DNA from: Magicicada septendecula | Taxonomy: Eukaryota; Arthropoda; Insecta; Hemiptera; Cicadidae | Assembly: GCA_034769895.1 (NCBI GenBank) | Contig: CM068373.1 | Span: 21,681,967 to 21,745,966, forward strand | Length of the DNA stretch: 64,000 bases | Reading direction: 5' to 3' | Part shown: positions 34,210-45,607 of the stretch, in pieces | Layout: every line of letters starts with the position of its first letter | Position numbering within the stretch: position 1 is the stretch's first letter | Program-made: the position numbers and the translations under genes | The notes under the pieces: generated by a model | What the model was told of the DNA's origin: nothing | Databases searched by the model: none | What the model saw: only the letters and a program-made list of their open reading frames with translations

Positions 34210-34500
34210 CTACCTGTTATCAGATATGTTGGGCAAACGTCTATATGAAATTTTACGAGAAACAACGCAAAATAATTCAATGGACAATTATGACCAGCGG
34301 ACATTGTACGAAATTGGTTGTACTCGATTAGGCCATTCATGTATAATGGTATATATACTAGTGGCTTGTAAGTTACATTAGAGAGAACATTAAAGAGTCG
34401 ACAAATTAAAGAATTAACAAGAATCCTCTAGTACGTTCCAGAAACGCTTGTAAATTAAATAAACTCTTATGCTAGCTTCTCGTTATTATTATTTTTTCGT
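34210..34500 (+). repeat. LTR-like repeat, copy 1 (uninterrupted)
   Basis: Shares with 34560-34798 plus 36274-36345 the blocks AATTATGACC, TCGATTAGGC/GATTAGGCTA, TATATATACT, AACAAGAATCCTC, GTACGTT and GTAAATTAAATAAA. A TATA-like stretch and an AATAAA signal suggest an LTR. It carries the empty TTAA at 34455-34458 that is occupied in copy 2. Confidence 0.65.
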
Positions 34501-34559
34501 ATTGAAGACAAAAATAGTCAGGCAAATCAAGCTGTTAGACGTGTAATTTTACAACGCAT

Positions 34560-34799
34560 TAAACTGTTGTAATTTGTGCAGGTGGTACTCGCAAACTAAC
34601 GCAGATTAATTCGACGCGGAATTATGACCTGCGTACAATCTATGAAGTTGCTAGTACATGATTAGGCTATTTAAGTAGAGTGTAATATATACTGATTTCT
34701 TGTCAGTTATCCATTACAGTACAAAGCACATTAAAGAAGCAATAAACATGTTATTAACAAGAATCCTCATGTACGTTTCAGAATGCGCCTGTAAATTAA
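34560..34799 (+). repeat. LTR-like repeat, copy 2 left part (split by piggyBac)
   Basis: Homologous to 34260-34458. It ends at the TTAA 34796-34799. The rest of the copy resumes at 36270 (TTAAATAAATAATTATG versus TTAAATAAACTCTTATG in copy 1). Confidence 0.65.
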
Positions 34800-35333
34800 A
34801 CCTTAACTGCCCCGCGTGTCCATATGGACACGAATGTAGGGTACATTGTGAGACGGCGAGAACATTTTTGTGGGTATTATTTTTAGGGTGACACGCCTGA
34901 GAATACTCCTACAACAATAGATTCTTGTATACAGAAGTTAATAAACATGTTGCTATTTGTATTTTTCTGTTTACATACGCATTTGTTTCAAGAAGTTAGA
35001 ATTCTGTGAAAACTATAGACATAGACCAAGTTCAAGTACATTATTTTCTTTATAAAACTTATGTAAACCCCCATAGGTCTTCGTAACTATTAAAAACAAT
35101 GTAGTCTAGTACGCAAAGAGGTTACAGGTTTATCTAAAACATTTACTAGTTTTATAGATGTGTCAATGTTAGTGTGTCCATATGGACACGCTAAGCAGTT
35201 ATGATATATTTTTCTGTATTTATTACTATGAATAAAAACGAACATATGATAAAGAATGTAGTATTTCAAGAATAATAAAGTAATAATCTGTATACGTCTG
35301 TAAATTTTATTATTTTAACAGGAGTTTCAATTT

Positions 35334-35336
<3 letters not shown>

Positions 35337-35423
<87 letters not shown>
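35337..35423. repeat. (AAT)n microsatellite, about 29 units
   Basis: Uninterrupted AAT/TAA triplets; the long polytyrosine ORF on the minus strand is its shadow. Confidence 0.95.
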
Positions 35424-35425
<2 letters not shown>

Positions 35426-35564
35426 TCCTTGAATTTGGGTGAGCCAATTTGTAATGTGGAAAGATACTCCCAAAAAGAAAAAAAGTTTATCCATGTACAA
35501 TGACTACATATCATTAGAGAGCATAATTGTTCCATTGGGGGAGTGGACAGATTACACGAAAATG

Positions 35565-35985
35565 TGACTATGTTTCGGATCTACATAAGAAATTAGAAGT
35601 GATACTGGGCTCTGCTGTCATGACAACTTGATGTGTCCACCCATAATGCCTGGGTTGAGTGCTCGTATTTTTGGAAATAAAGTGACACAACTGTAGTTTT
35701 GGGCGTGAAGTAGTTGAAGTGTATCTCACTAGATACAGCCACCCACCTAAAGTAGAAGGAAGGCCAGCAAAATCTCTTTCTTCACAAATTTCTTCAAGAG
35801 TGTCAGATTCCATACATTTCGATACGTGTAACCATTTGACACAAAAAATTGATAAAAAAAGGTGTGCTTGAGATGGCTGAAAAAAGAAAACATCTGCAGT
35901 GCGAACCCAATGTCGAAAGTGTAATGTGGGGGTGTGAGTCGAGTGTTTTGAGGACAAAGTAACAAAAATGTATAATTTATGATAA
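35565..35985 (+). pseudogene. piggyBac transposase C-terminal cysteine-rich domain
   Basis: The plus-strand frame reads SHPPKVEGRPAKSLSSQI, then HFDTCNHLTQKIDKKRCA, a stop, KKKTSAVRTQCRKCNVGV, a stop, and VECFED. The H/C spacing (C..H, C, C..C, C) is that of the zinc-binding tail of piggyBac transposases. The DDD catalytic core is missing and stops replace two expected cysteines, so the element is non-autonomous. Lies between matching terminal repeats in the expected orientation. Confidence 0.75.
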
Positions 35986-36391
35986 ACACTTTCTTTTATG
36001 TTTTAATTAACTTTTATATGAAATTTTATAAGCAGAGATTCAATTTAAATAAATTATTTCATTTTTTGAGTTGTATACATAATTTAATTTATTTTGCATA
36101 CATAACATATGGACAGCCCAGAGTGCCCATATGGACAAGGCTTATCACTAATAAACTGATAAGGTTATATAACTAAAATAAATTTTATGTTAATTTTTCA
36201 TCAATGTAAAACAATTTCAAAGAAGCAAAATTTAAAATTCAGTAAAAAATAAACTTGGGCAGTCAGGGGTTAAATAAATAATTATGGCACTTTTCCTGAT
36301 CGTAATTATTTTTCTGTATAAAAGTTTTAAAAGCAAATCGACAAGAAAAGTTGAGCCAAGGATTAAATTGTGTCATTGCTGGTGCAGGTGG

Positions 36392-36855
36392 TGTTGAATA
36401 TCAGGCCCAAGTGGGCCTAAATGTTTGTGAAGTGAGTAATCCTGTCGGCGTGTACCAACAACGTTTGTAAAAAATAGGCAGTAATGCATGCATTGGTTCA
36501 GTGGGAATGAAAAATGATAAAATGTGGACTGTATTGAATTGATTTTAATGCATTTTCTCAAGTTATATTACATGTTTTAATCTATTGAAATCAGGTTGGC
36601 TAATAATGCAAGTTGCCAAAAAGTATTAAAGAATTTGAATTAAATTGATAGCGGGCCTAGTTGGCCATAAGTAAGAATATGCCGGCCTAAAGCCTACATT
36701 AAATGTCGACAAGAAAATATGACAGTAAAAAGGTCGGCGAACCGACCGCCGCAAGCGACTGACACACACTGTACAAAGTTCTAACACGCAAAAATGGATC
36801 AAAGCAGTAAGCAGATTAGCCAACCTAGAAAGCGAAATTATCGCGCTACCGTACA
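36392..36855 (-). repeat. BEL/Pao 3' LTR
   Basis: 464 bp, TGTTGAATATC...ACCGTACA on the plus axis. About nine substitutions and one indel relative to 49999-50461 by eye. Confidence 0.92.
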
Positions 36856-38090
36856 TAAGCTGCCCGTCAAAATCAAATGATTTTTTAACATTTTTTAATA
36901 AATTATGACACATCTTACAACTTAATTTAAAAGGATACAGTTTTCTTAATAATAAGAGTTAGATTCAAGGCTAAGTTGAACCTTGAGTTATGAGATTAGA
37001 TAACGGCAGTCCGTTACTGGCTTAGAGATAAGCATGCATAAGATAAGCCCAGAGATACGCGTTTGGAAGCCAAGGTTGGCGAACAGCTGTTTTCAGACAT
37101 GAATATAAAAGTCTGGTTTGACAAATATTACCATCACATAGTGTATGTGCACAGTATATAACATTAGAAAACATGAAAAAATACACAGTTGTACAATGTT
37201 TAATGCATGATCGGAAGCTCATCACATGATGGACTGATAGTTTGTAACCCTATGCATGTCATAGATGGTTACTGTAAAATTAGTTGAGGCCCATGGACCT
37301 GTACAGAGAATTAATTACATGAACAAAATTGTTATTGAACATGTTGCAATTACATGTTCAAGCGTATATTCAGCAGGGCGGTATGTATTGACCTAGACAT
37401 GCTGTTCCTGAAGTTTCAGGAACTTACAATATGTAATAATGTATGAACAAGCTAGATGCTGACTGAATGCAAGCCCAAATATGACATGTATGTCATAATT
37501 TAAGTAAAAATAATTGTGCATGCTTACTTGCAAAATGAATACAATATAAAATAAATCTAGACGTGGCAGTTACATGCGGCAGACGCAAAACAATAGTTTT
37601 TACATAAACGCAAGTTATGTGAATACAATAACAATAATTTAGACAATTACAATATGAATAATTGCAATGTCAAATAACAGATACAATACTGTGATTACAG
37701 AAACAATTTAATAATTTAAAGACATTCACAGAATAATACACACATTTATTAGCAACAGTATAAAGAAATGAATGCATGATTGCTCAGCTGCAAGACATGC
37801 AAATATTATGTAACAACATTTTATAAAATGAGACCACCAAAAACATGAAATATACCCCAAAACATCAAATGTAAATGTGTAAGACATAGTGTGCCACACA
37901 AAATTAACATACAAATAGAAGATATTAATATACCACCAAAAACTGTGATAATTATAGAAGCGTGCAATGGCGCAAAATTGATAAGAAAATATTGTGATAA
38001 TTCATCACAATTAGGTTGACCAAATGGTCGTAATAAGTAATAAGCCAGTGGCTAAATAAAATAGCATTGTGCTAAGTAATTATAATTTTG
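36856..38090. other. BEL 3' untranslated segment
   Basis: 1.2 kb between the pol stop and the 3' LTR. Only chance ORFs of 62-67 codons; no env-like ORF. No clear polypurine tract next to the LTR. Confidence 0.5.
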
Positions 38091-41000
38091 TCAAATCTCG
38101 TCTCGCGCTGGCAACAGACATAACTTATGTATTGGTCTCCGCAAAACACCCGTAGGCGTGCGAATGTCCACGACACGAACCAAGTTATCTGGGCCGGGAA
38201 ATGTGGCGATAATTACGCCAAATTGCCAGGCTAATGGAGGTAAATTATCCTCAATAAGCAAAACTAAGTCAATGGAAACATTATCCTTGGCAAACTTCCA
38301 CTTGTGACGCTGCTGCAACTGGTGCAAATAATCGCGAGACCATGCCTTCCATATGCCTTGGACAAACCTCTGAAGAAGTTGCCAACGCCCAAGACGAGAA
38401 ACAGGAACGTGAGAAAGGTCTGGGTCCGGTATCGCCGTTAAGGGTGCGCAAATCAAAAAATGGCCAGGTGTAAGTGGCACCGGGTCGTTAACATCTGAAG
38501 AAATAGCAAATAAAGGTCGAGAGTTCAGACATGCCTCTATCTGAGACAAAACGGTCGTGAACTCTTCGAAGTTGAGTATAGATTTGCCTACCACGCGGCG
38601 CAGATGAAATTTCAAACTCTTTATGCCGCTCTCCCAAAGGCCACCGAAATGAGGTGAGGAGGGCGGAATAAATGACCATGATATCCCCTGAGAGGACGTG
38701 AATGACTTGATCGATGAGATGTCATCCTTATTGTGCCAAAAGTTGTAAATATCATGTAAGATAGTGCGGGCCTTCCTGAAGTTTGTGCCATTGTCGGAGT
38801 ACAGTTGACTGGGTATGCCCCTACGGGTCATGAAACGACGTAATGCGGCTATAAACGCGCTGGCCGTAAGGTCGGAAACCAATTCCATGTGAATAGCCCT
38901 AGTCGCTAAGCAAATAAACAAAGATACGTATGCCTTAGAAAGAGCTCTAGACTTCTGCCCGGCATGACGAATCATGAAGGGACCACCATAATCAACCGCG
39001 CAAAATAGAAACGGCCTAGAAGGAGTGACTCTAGGGGATGGTAAAATACCAAGCCTCTGTACCTGCTGTTTGGCACTAAACCTGATACACCTCACACACT
39101 TTCGAATAATGGAACGAATGACTAACCTGGCATTCACAATCCACCAACGTTGACGCAGTGAATGATGCACGAGTTGAGCACCAGCGTGAAGTAAACGAAT
39201 GTGTTCACGTTCAATGATAAGGCGTGTAATATGCGCCGATGAGGGTAATACAATAGGATGTTTAGAGTCGTAGGGTAATTGGGAATGCTGTAATCGTCCG
39301 CCCACGCGTATCACTCCAGAGTCGTCAAGAAACGGGTCGAGAGAAGCCAACTTACTCCTAATGGAAACAGAAGATCCGTTACGAAGACAATTAATTTCGG
39401 CTGCGAAGTGGATCGACTGAGATTGTTTTATGAAGAAATTGAGAGACTGATGAATTTCTACAGGGGTAAGATAGCCCGTAAGTTTGTCAGCACTTGAGTG
39501 TCTAATATTTCTGATGAACCGAAAACAGTAAGCGTATACGCGTGTTAGACGATGCAACGAGGAAAAGTCCAAAGAGAGGTCAACAGCCAGGGTAGACATT
39601 AGAGAAAGGTTATGTGTATGTTTCTCTTCCGCGGTGACTTCAGAAGACGACGGAGAGGCCGGTACGAAGGATGGGAAGGGATCAGACTCTGACGATTGAG
39701 ACAGACAGCTAGGACCGTGCCACCAAAGCGAGCAATCGCGCAAAACGTCAGGGGGACACCCCCTTGATATAATATCAGCAGCATTGTGTCGTGAATTAAT
39801 GTGATGCCAAGTATAAGTTTGCGTAAGACGCTGAATTTCAGCAACCCGATTAGCGACGTATGTTTTCCACCGCGTAGACTGGGCATGAATCCAGTAAAGA
39901 GCCACCATAGAGTCAGAATACAAATGTACATTATCAATAAACGAATAAAGAGCAGGAATAACCCTAGATACGAGTCGCGATAATAACAAGCAAGCGCAGA
40001 GTTCGATGCGAGGTAATGACACCTGTCGTAGGGGAGCCACGAGAGATTTGGAACACAAGAGGTGACAGGGGGCAGTAGAATCTTGATAAATGACACTGAC
40101 ATACATACAACAGCCAAACCCCCTTTCAGAAGCATCCGAAAAACCATGCAATTGAACTGTAGCTGCCTCACGCTTGCAACGAATAGATCGCGGGTCCACA
40201 ATTTTGCCAATCAGACCCAATTTGTCACACAAAGAATGCCAATCTGAACGTGACTGACCGGAAATCGGTTCATCCCAACCAAGCTTACAAAGCCAAAGTC
40301 GCTGCATGAAATGTTTATACAAAAAGACAACTGGACCGATTAAACCAAGAGGATCATATATTCCAGCAATAATCGAAAGAATGTTTCTCTTGGATATGCT
40401 TGAATCAACGGGAAATAATTTGATGTCGAACAAAAATGAATCGGCAGTATTGTTCCAAAGAATGCCTAGGGTACGCACATTGTCCTGTTTATTTAGGGGT
40501 CGTGAAAAATTGTCATGATTTGCGACCGCTGTGGGTTCATTTGATGCCCATTTGTGCAACGTGAAACCATATTGACTCAGTAACGCACCTAGATCGGATT
40601 TCAGCTTGGTTAGATCAGGGATAGTGTCCGAACCGGTAAGTAGATCGTCGACATAAAAATCGTTTGTTATAGCTAACGCCGCTTGGGGAAAGGAAGCCTG
40701 ATTGTCCCTACCAATTTGTAGAAGACAGCGAGTGGCCAAAAACGAAGCACTAGCCGTGCCGTAGGTTACCGTTTGCAATGCGAAATGTTTAAGTGGTTCG
40801 AGGGGAGAATCACGCCACATAATGCGTTGATAGTGACAATCCCCTTCAGCTACGCGAATCTGACGATAAATCTTCTCGATGTCGGCAATGAGAACATACT
40901 TATGTACGAGGAAACGCAAAAGAATGGAAAAAAGGTCTTGTTGAACATTGGGGCCTACTAACAATATGTCATTTAAAGAAAGGCCATTAGTAGTCTTGGA

Positions 41001-41576
41001 CGAACCATCAAAAACAACGCGCAGTTTTGTGGTCAAGCTAGACTGTTTAATTACGGCATGGTGCGGCAGGTAGTAAATATTTGACGCTCCTAAATTGATA
41101 GCGCCATCATCGATGATTGTCATGTGCCCAAGATCCATATATTCTTTGATAAAGTCCGCGTAGTCGCGAGCGAGCTTAGCATCTCGCCTAAATCGACGCT
41201 CTAAGCTTAAGAATCTTGATTCAGCACTAGTGTAAGATTCCCCCAAGTGGGGATTATCAGACTTAAATGGAAGTGAAACCACCAATCTACCATCGTGGTT
41301 GCGCTGGGTAGAGCGCACAAAATGCTCTTCACAGGCTGACTCGTTATCAGGGGTATTGTCGGGGATAGTTTCTGCTTCCCAAAATCTTTCGAGAGATTGC
41401 AGAATTTGACTGTCGTTGTTCCTTGCTAGGAACGAAACAGCAGGACCCTCGTTGCGGCAGTGCTTGGGCAGGTTGCCAGCCAAAATGTAGCCCAGTTTTG
41501 TTTCCTGAATGATGGGAAAATTGGGGACGCGTGTGTATTGTAGCGTGACAGATATAAGCATAATATTGAATGGCAA
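38091..41576 (-). CDS. pol: BEL/Pao Pol: reverse transcriptase, RNase H, integrase
   Basis: Open 1161-codon frame. RT: VVFDGS at 187-192, LIADIEKIYRQI with the motif A aspartate near 232, YGTASASF near 272, catalytic YVDD at 308-311. RNase H: FSDAS (D481), PRIELCACL (E525), LYSDS (D555), AADIISRG (D601). Integrase: zinc-binding H792, H797, C827, C830; catalytic D862 (AVDYGGPF), D928 (SDNG) and E982 (GLWESGIKSL); then the DUF5641-type C-terminus with WSRDYLHQLQQRHKW and KLCLLPARDE. All key residues are present. Residues 1-12 come from nested insertion B; the genuine pol reading frame enters at 41534 and joins in frame with the protease part across the insertion, so the listed ATG is accidental. 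In the cell it copies and integrates element cDNA. Confidence 0.92.
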   Translation of the reverse strand: MPFNIMLISVTLQYTRVPNFPIIQETKLGYILAGNLPKHCRNEGPAVSFLARNNDSQILQSLERFWEAETIPDNTPDNESACEEHFVRSTQRNHDGRLVVSLPFKSDNPHLGESYTSAESRFLSLERRFRRDAKLARDYADFIKEYMDLGHMTIIDDGAINLGASNIYYLPHHAVIKQSSLTTKLRVVFDGSSKTTNGLSLNDILLVGPNVQQDLFSILLRFLVHKYVLIADIEKIYRQIRVAEGDCHYQRIMWRDSPLEPLKHFALQTVTYGTASASFLATRCLLQIGRDNQASFPQAALAITNDFYVDDLLTGSDTIPDLTKLKSDLGALLSQYGFTLHKWASNEPTAVANHDNFSRPLNKQDNVRTLGILWNNTADSFLFDIKLFPVDSSISKRNILSIIAGIYDPLGLIGPVVFLYKHFMQRLWLCKLGWDEPISGQSRSDWHSLCDKLGLIGKIVDPRSIRCKREAATVQLHGFSDASERGFGCCMYVSVIYQDSTAPCHLLCSKSLVAPLRQVSLPRIELCACLLLSRLVSRVIPALYSFIDNVHLYSDSMVALYWIHAQSTRWKTYVANRVAEIQRLTQTYTWHHINSRHNAADIISRGCPPDVLRDCSLWWHGPSCLSQSSESDPFPSFVPASPSSSEVTAEEKHTHNLSLMSTLAVDLSLDFSSLHRLTRVYAYCFRFIRNIRHSSADKLTGYLTPVEIHQSLNFFIKQSQSIHFAAEINCLRNGSSVSIRSKLASLDPFLDDSGVIRVGGRLQHSQLPYDSKHPIVLPSSAHITRLIIEREHIRLLHAGAQLVHHSLRQRWWIVNARLVIRSIIRKCVRCIRFSAKQQVQRLGILPSPRVTPSRPFLFCAVDYGGPFMIRHAGQKSRALSKAYVSLFICLATRAIHMELVSDLTASAFIAALRRFMTRRGIPSQLYSDNGTNFRKARTILHDIYNFWHNKDDISSIKSFTSSQGISWSFIPPSSPHFGGLWESGIKSLKFHLRRVVGKSILNFEEFTTVLSQIEACLNSRPLFAISSDVNDPVPLTPGHFLICAPLTAIPDPDLSHVPVSRLGRWQLLQRFVQGIWKAWSRDYLHQLQQRHKWKFAKDNVSIDLVLLIEDNLPPLAWQFGVIIATFPGPDNLVRVVDIRTPTGVLRRPIHKLCLLPARDEI

Positions 41577-44500
41577 TTGATCATTAGAATAATGAAGTTA
41601 TAATATTTAAATTTGGAAGAAAGCATTAAGTTTAATATAAATAGATTAATTCATAGCAACTGTGGAAAGAAATCATTATTATAAAGAAAATACAAGTTCA
41701 AATAAAAGGAGTTACTAGTGATGAGTCATCCAAGACCAGTCTCACAACCAAAGGTTTTCAAGGTATAACCCAGGAAGGTAAAAAAGTAAATAACCAAGCA
41801 GTACAGAATATGACCAAACCCACAACGAGGAAGAATAAATAGAAGAGAAACCCTAAAATAAGCCAAGATCAAACAATACAGGTGGTGTATTTCTGAAATA
41901 AAGAAGAAGATGGAGAAGATCCCAAGAAACCTGATGGCATCAAGAAGAAGATGGAGAAGATACCAGTCCCAGAAGGCAGGAGAAAAGAAGACTGAAGAAA
42001 GAAGAAGAAGGCAGCATCCTGAAGAAGATGTCATGCTCTTATAAAAGACATCCAAATCCCTATATCCCCAAAATAAATATTTAAAAATAAAAGTATAACG
42101 AAATAAAAATCACATGTATATAAATTTAAGAGAGAGAAGTGTATAAAGTAAAAGTTGCCTGTGAACTAAGATGAAACAATAATATAGTACCCATGGAACA
42201 AATCTCCATTGAAAAAACGCTAACCAATTTATTATGTTGATAAGACTATACGACCATTTAGCATTAACATAATATATAAGTACAAAGTGAACCAGTGATA
42301 GTTTTGGGTATTATAAAAAATGAACCTTGTGTTTCATTCTTGGCAATCACAAACATTGGATGCAATGAAATATGCATTTTTCAATGACTTAAAATGTGTA
42401 CTGTGACAATATGTTGTTCATAAGACATGAATCTGTTTAAAATAACATTTTTGTTTTACATGAAAAAAGAAAAACAGATGTCATAGTGCTTTTTGAACAA
42501 TTCATACTATTTATTTGTTAATGACAGGGTACAATTCCCCAAAGACAATGTATAAAAGACGGTATAAAAACTGTAGAATCCTACTTATAATAATAGTTAG
42601 AAATAAGAATATAAATATAAGGTTTTTATGTATATAGTATAAGAATGTTTAAAAATGTTTTAGATATAAGGCCATTTGTTTGGGTCTGATACAACTAACA
42701 TCAGAACTATAAAAATAGTTACCACTTGTAAATAGTAGAGAGTAATTAAGATGTTAGTTAATAAAAAACCTTTTTTGTAAGCCATGTTTCCATGTTGGAA
42801 ATGGGGATTTTGTTGCAAAATGTCTGACTTGAAGACAACCATTTATTTAAGAAAATATTCTTTCTTTTTGTTTAACTATTATTTGTATTGTAACCAATAC
42901 CAATTGTTTTTGTGTAATTTGAAAACATGTTTAATTTATAATACTATATGTAAAAGTCAGAGAGGGTATCACACATCATATATTGTTTGTAAAATATTTT
43001 GTAAGAAAAATTGTTAAAAAATCATAGGCCAAAAAATGGAAACCAAACTTCATCAAAACAGAGAAATTGCTCAATTAAATGCAAATAAACAAAAGGGGTT
43101 TAGACAAAATAAACTTGAGATCAAGCCATATAATTGCACATACCATTTAGAGAGATTTTAATAAATATATTCAGAATTATAAATAAAAATGAAAATGACT
43201 AAACTCAGAAATTTGGACATGGGAGTCATATATTCCAGAATAATGTTTCAGAATACAACTAATTCAATTAATTACCAGAAAATAAGGGAATAGGAACTTT
43301 TTAATACAATATAGGATTATTAATATTAAATATAACTGATAAAATGGCTGAATTTATATAATGACAGGAAGTAAATTTTGATGTTTTGACTTTTCAGAGT
43401 ATACCAAACTGAAAGTGAAATTACTATTTTTTGGACAGAAAACACTATAAAACGGCATTATTTAATCTGAAAATAAGCTGAATGAACTGAAAGATTAATT
43501 TAAATCACATCTAGTGAATAAAATTGACAAATAACCAAAGTTTAGGCATTCATATAGTGAAATAGTAAAGTGTACACAGGATGTGAAAAAATTTTTGAAC
43601 AATGTTAAGGATAATATTATATGGGCTAAGAGTTTAATTGAAACTGAAGGAAACAGTTAGTTGATCATTGGTATTTGAATGGTTAACATAAACGAGAGTT
43701 TTGTGACAATCTAACCTATCTTACAACGTTAAAGATCAGTGGCGAACAGTACGTTACTGTAAAGTCGAGAGTGAATTATAAAATCCTTCCAGAACATATA
43801 CATTGTGACAAAAACGATCAAGAAACACTATTTAACACTAAACAATACATTTCTACTCTGAAAAACACCACAAAACACCAGAAAACTGTATAATACCTTA
43901 ACCCAAATTAGTGACGGAATCGGGGAAAGTGTTTGAACTAATAATTATACGGATACACTAAATACAACTCAGAAACAGTACACCAATCACTACACAACAT
44001 TTAACAAGAGATTTGCAGACACAAGAACAGGAATATTTCCAGAAAATACATTATTTGGAACACTGCAGGAACGAGCAACATTTTGATCAACTTGACGGCG
44101 GCCATTTGCTTTGACGATCCCAGTGCCTTCTCTTAGTTCAACTCAGCTGTTTGGTGAAAACAATTATTATATTTACAAATTATTATTCAATGTCTGTGTT
44201 TATTAATAACTATTAATTTGATTGTAACGTTATACTTTTTAAATATTAGCCCGATTTCTCTGACTTTGGTAATAACTGGCTGTTTAAAGAACCCTATATA
44301 ATTTTTATATCATATACTTGTAATTTTTTTCGATATCCTGAGAATCGATACTAATCGATAAGAGTCAATATTGCTATTACTTAATACAACATTAATACTT
44401 TTCAATACTTAATAGTTCTTTATTTCTTCAATAATACTAATTACCAATAATATAATTCTAATTGATAATCCACAAGGACTTTACCACCCGTCAGTGAAGA

Positions 44501-45056
44501 TAACCTAAAAAATAAAAAGGTAAACAAGTATCGATTGGTTTACAGACAGTCTTATGAGTGGTGATAGCTTATTTAAAATATACTAAAACTTTAATAAAAA
44601 TTTTCAGAAGAGCATTACACTGTTTAAAACTTCACAGCCCTATATTAATTAATTGATCCTAATTAATTAATTAATAAAATTAAAAAAAAAATTTTTTAAT
44701 TATTTTTTTTATAAATATAATTTTTTTTAAATTTCCTTCAAAACAATAAATTTTGTTTTGAAACTTTCGGCGAAGCTGAACATATATATATTTCTTCATC
44801 AACTTTACTCTACTCGACCGATCTTGCTACCATTGGGACTCGACCAGCTGGGAAACTTAAGGAAGTGTTTCAGGCCAGTAAGACGTCGAGAGCCACACCA
44901 ATTACACACCAATTAAACATATTACATTACAATTTATTTATTAATTTATTACAAATTGGCTAGCCCAAAGAGTGGGGCTTGATTGCATCGGAGTCTCACA
45001 CACTCCACAATAGCTTAAAATCAACACACTACAATCATATTATTTTTATTATTACA
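41539..45056. mobile_element. Nested insertion B, 3518 bp, TG...CA ends, GTAT duplication
   Basis: Starts TGTAGCGTGACAGATATAAG and ends TTATTATTACA, with GTAT on both sides (41535-41538 and 45057-45060). Removing it with one GTAT restores an uninterrupted frame between protease and pol. Inside I find no ORF with recognisable domains: 41880-42030 is GAAGAA-rich, the rest AT-rich with a homopolymer patch at 44680-44745. I could not find LTR repeats inside. TG...CA with 4-bp duplication suggests an LTR-type element without coding capacity, but class is open. Confidence 0.7.
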
Positions 45057-45069
45057 GTATTTATTGGTT

Positions 45070-45604
45070 AAGATCAAGTCCAGATAAAATTGTGCCCCTA
45101 ATAGTATGTCGATTTGCGACGATATATTAAAATCGGGGTCAGCCAGGAAGATTTTGTTTGGAATGCGAAACTGGTTGATATCAAACGAATTTGAAGGCAG
45201 ATTGTGAGTTAACGTAGATAAGACGGCACATTTCGCCTCGAAACTATATCTCCGATAGCGAGAAATAATACGTATAGAAGCAATATCAGTTGCGTAACAC
45301 GCTGTATTGTTTATTCCTGTGATTGGTATATTAGATTAAGCTAATTTGAGCTGTAACTTCTTTGCAAATGATTTTGTACAGAAATTTATCTGTGAACCGG
45401 CGTCTAGGAGCACTCTAGCCCTATGTCTGTTGCCAGCCTGGTCAACGACAGATACAACTGCTGTGGATAAAAGAACATTATTCTTGCACTGTAATTTAAG
45501 CGAGCAATAATTGCTGCTGGCAGCTGTTGAGTTCGGCACGTAATTTGCGTGCAACAATGTGTGGTGTCGTTTTGAACAGATTTTACACACCTGTTTACTC
45601 TTAC
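45070..45604 (-). pseudogene. BEL gag end and aspartic protease (one in-frame stop)
   Basis: Minus strand: CKSKQVCKICSKRHHTLLHA (last CCHC-type knuckle of BEL Gag), then VVDQAGNRHRARVLLDAGSQ with the D-A-G active-site triad, INFCTKSFAKKLQLKLA, a TAA at 45336-45338, then the same frame carries on with YRRYSFEAKCAVLSTLTHNL and SSQIDILLGAQFYLDLIL, the C-terminal half of the protease domain. The stop alone breaks the frame; the insertions on each side separate it from gag and pol. Confidence 0.8.
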
Positions 45605-45607
45605 AGC

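Larger units (their letters stand above)
34796..36273 (+). mobile_element. piggyBac element with TTAA duplication
   Basis: TTAA at 34796-34799 and 36270-36273. The inner ends ACCTTAACTGCCC and, inverted, CCCCTGACTGCCC agree at 10 of 13 positions. Sub-terminal CGTGTCCATATGGACACG palindromes lie at 34815-34832 and 35174-35190, with a weaker copy at 36125-36137. A transposase C-terminus remains at 35565-35985. The paralogous repeat copy 1 shows the empty site. An (AAT)n array of about 29 units lies inside. Confidence 0.8.

Noticed and set aside
35266..35535. ORF with a long polytyrosine run
   Set aside because: Shadow of the (AAT)n microsatellite.
36856..38090. Possible env gene between BEL pol and 3' LTR
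   Set aside because: Only short chance ORFs without signal peptide or transmembrane pattern.
39599..40210. 203-codon minus-strand ORF
   Set aside because: Alternative frame within the BEL pol gene.
41726..42055. 109-codon hydrophobic ORF resembling a membrane protein
   Set aside because: Arises from the complement of a GAAGAA-rich stretch inside nested insertion B; no start context, domain or conservation evidence.
44760..44830. CGCCGAAAG near 44768 on the minus strand as another hammerhead
   Set aside because: No CUGANGA box at the right distance and no stem II.
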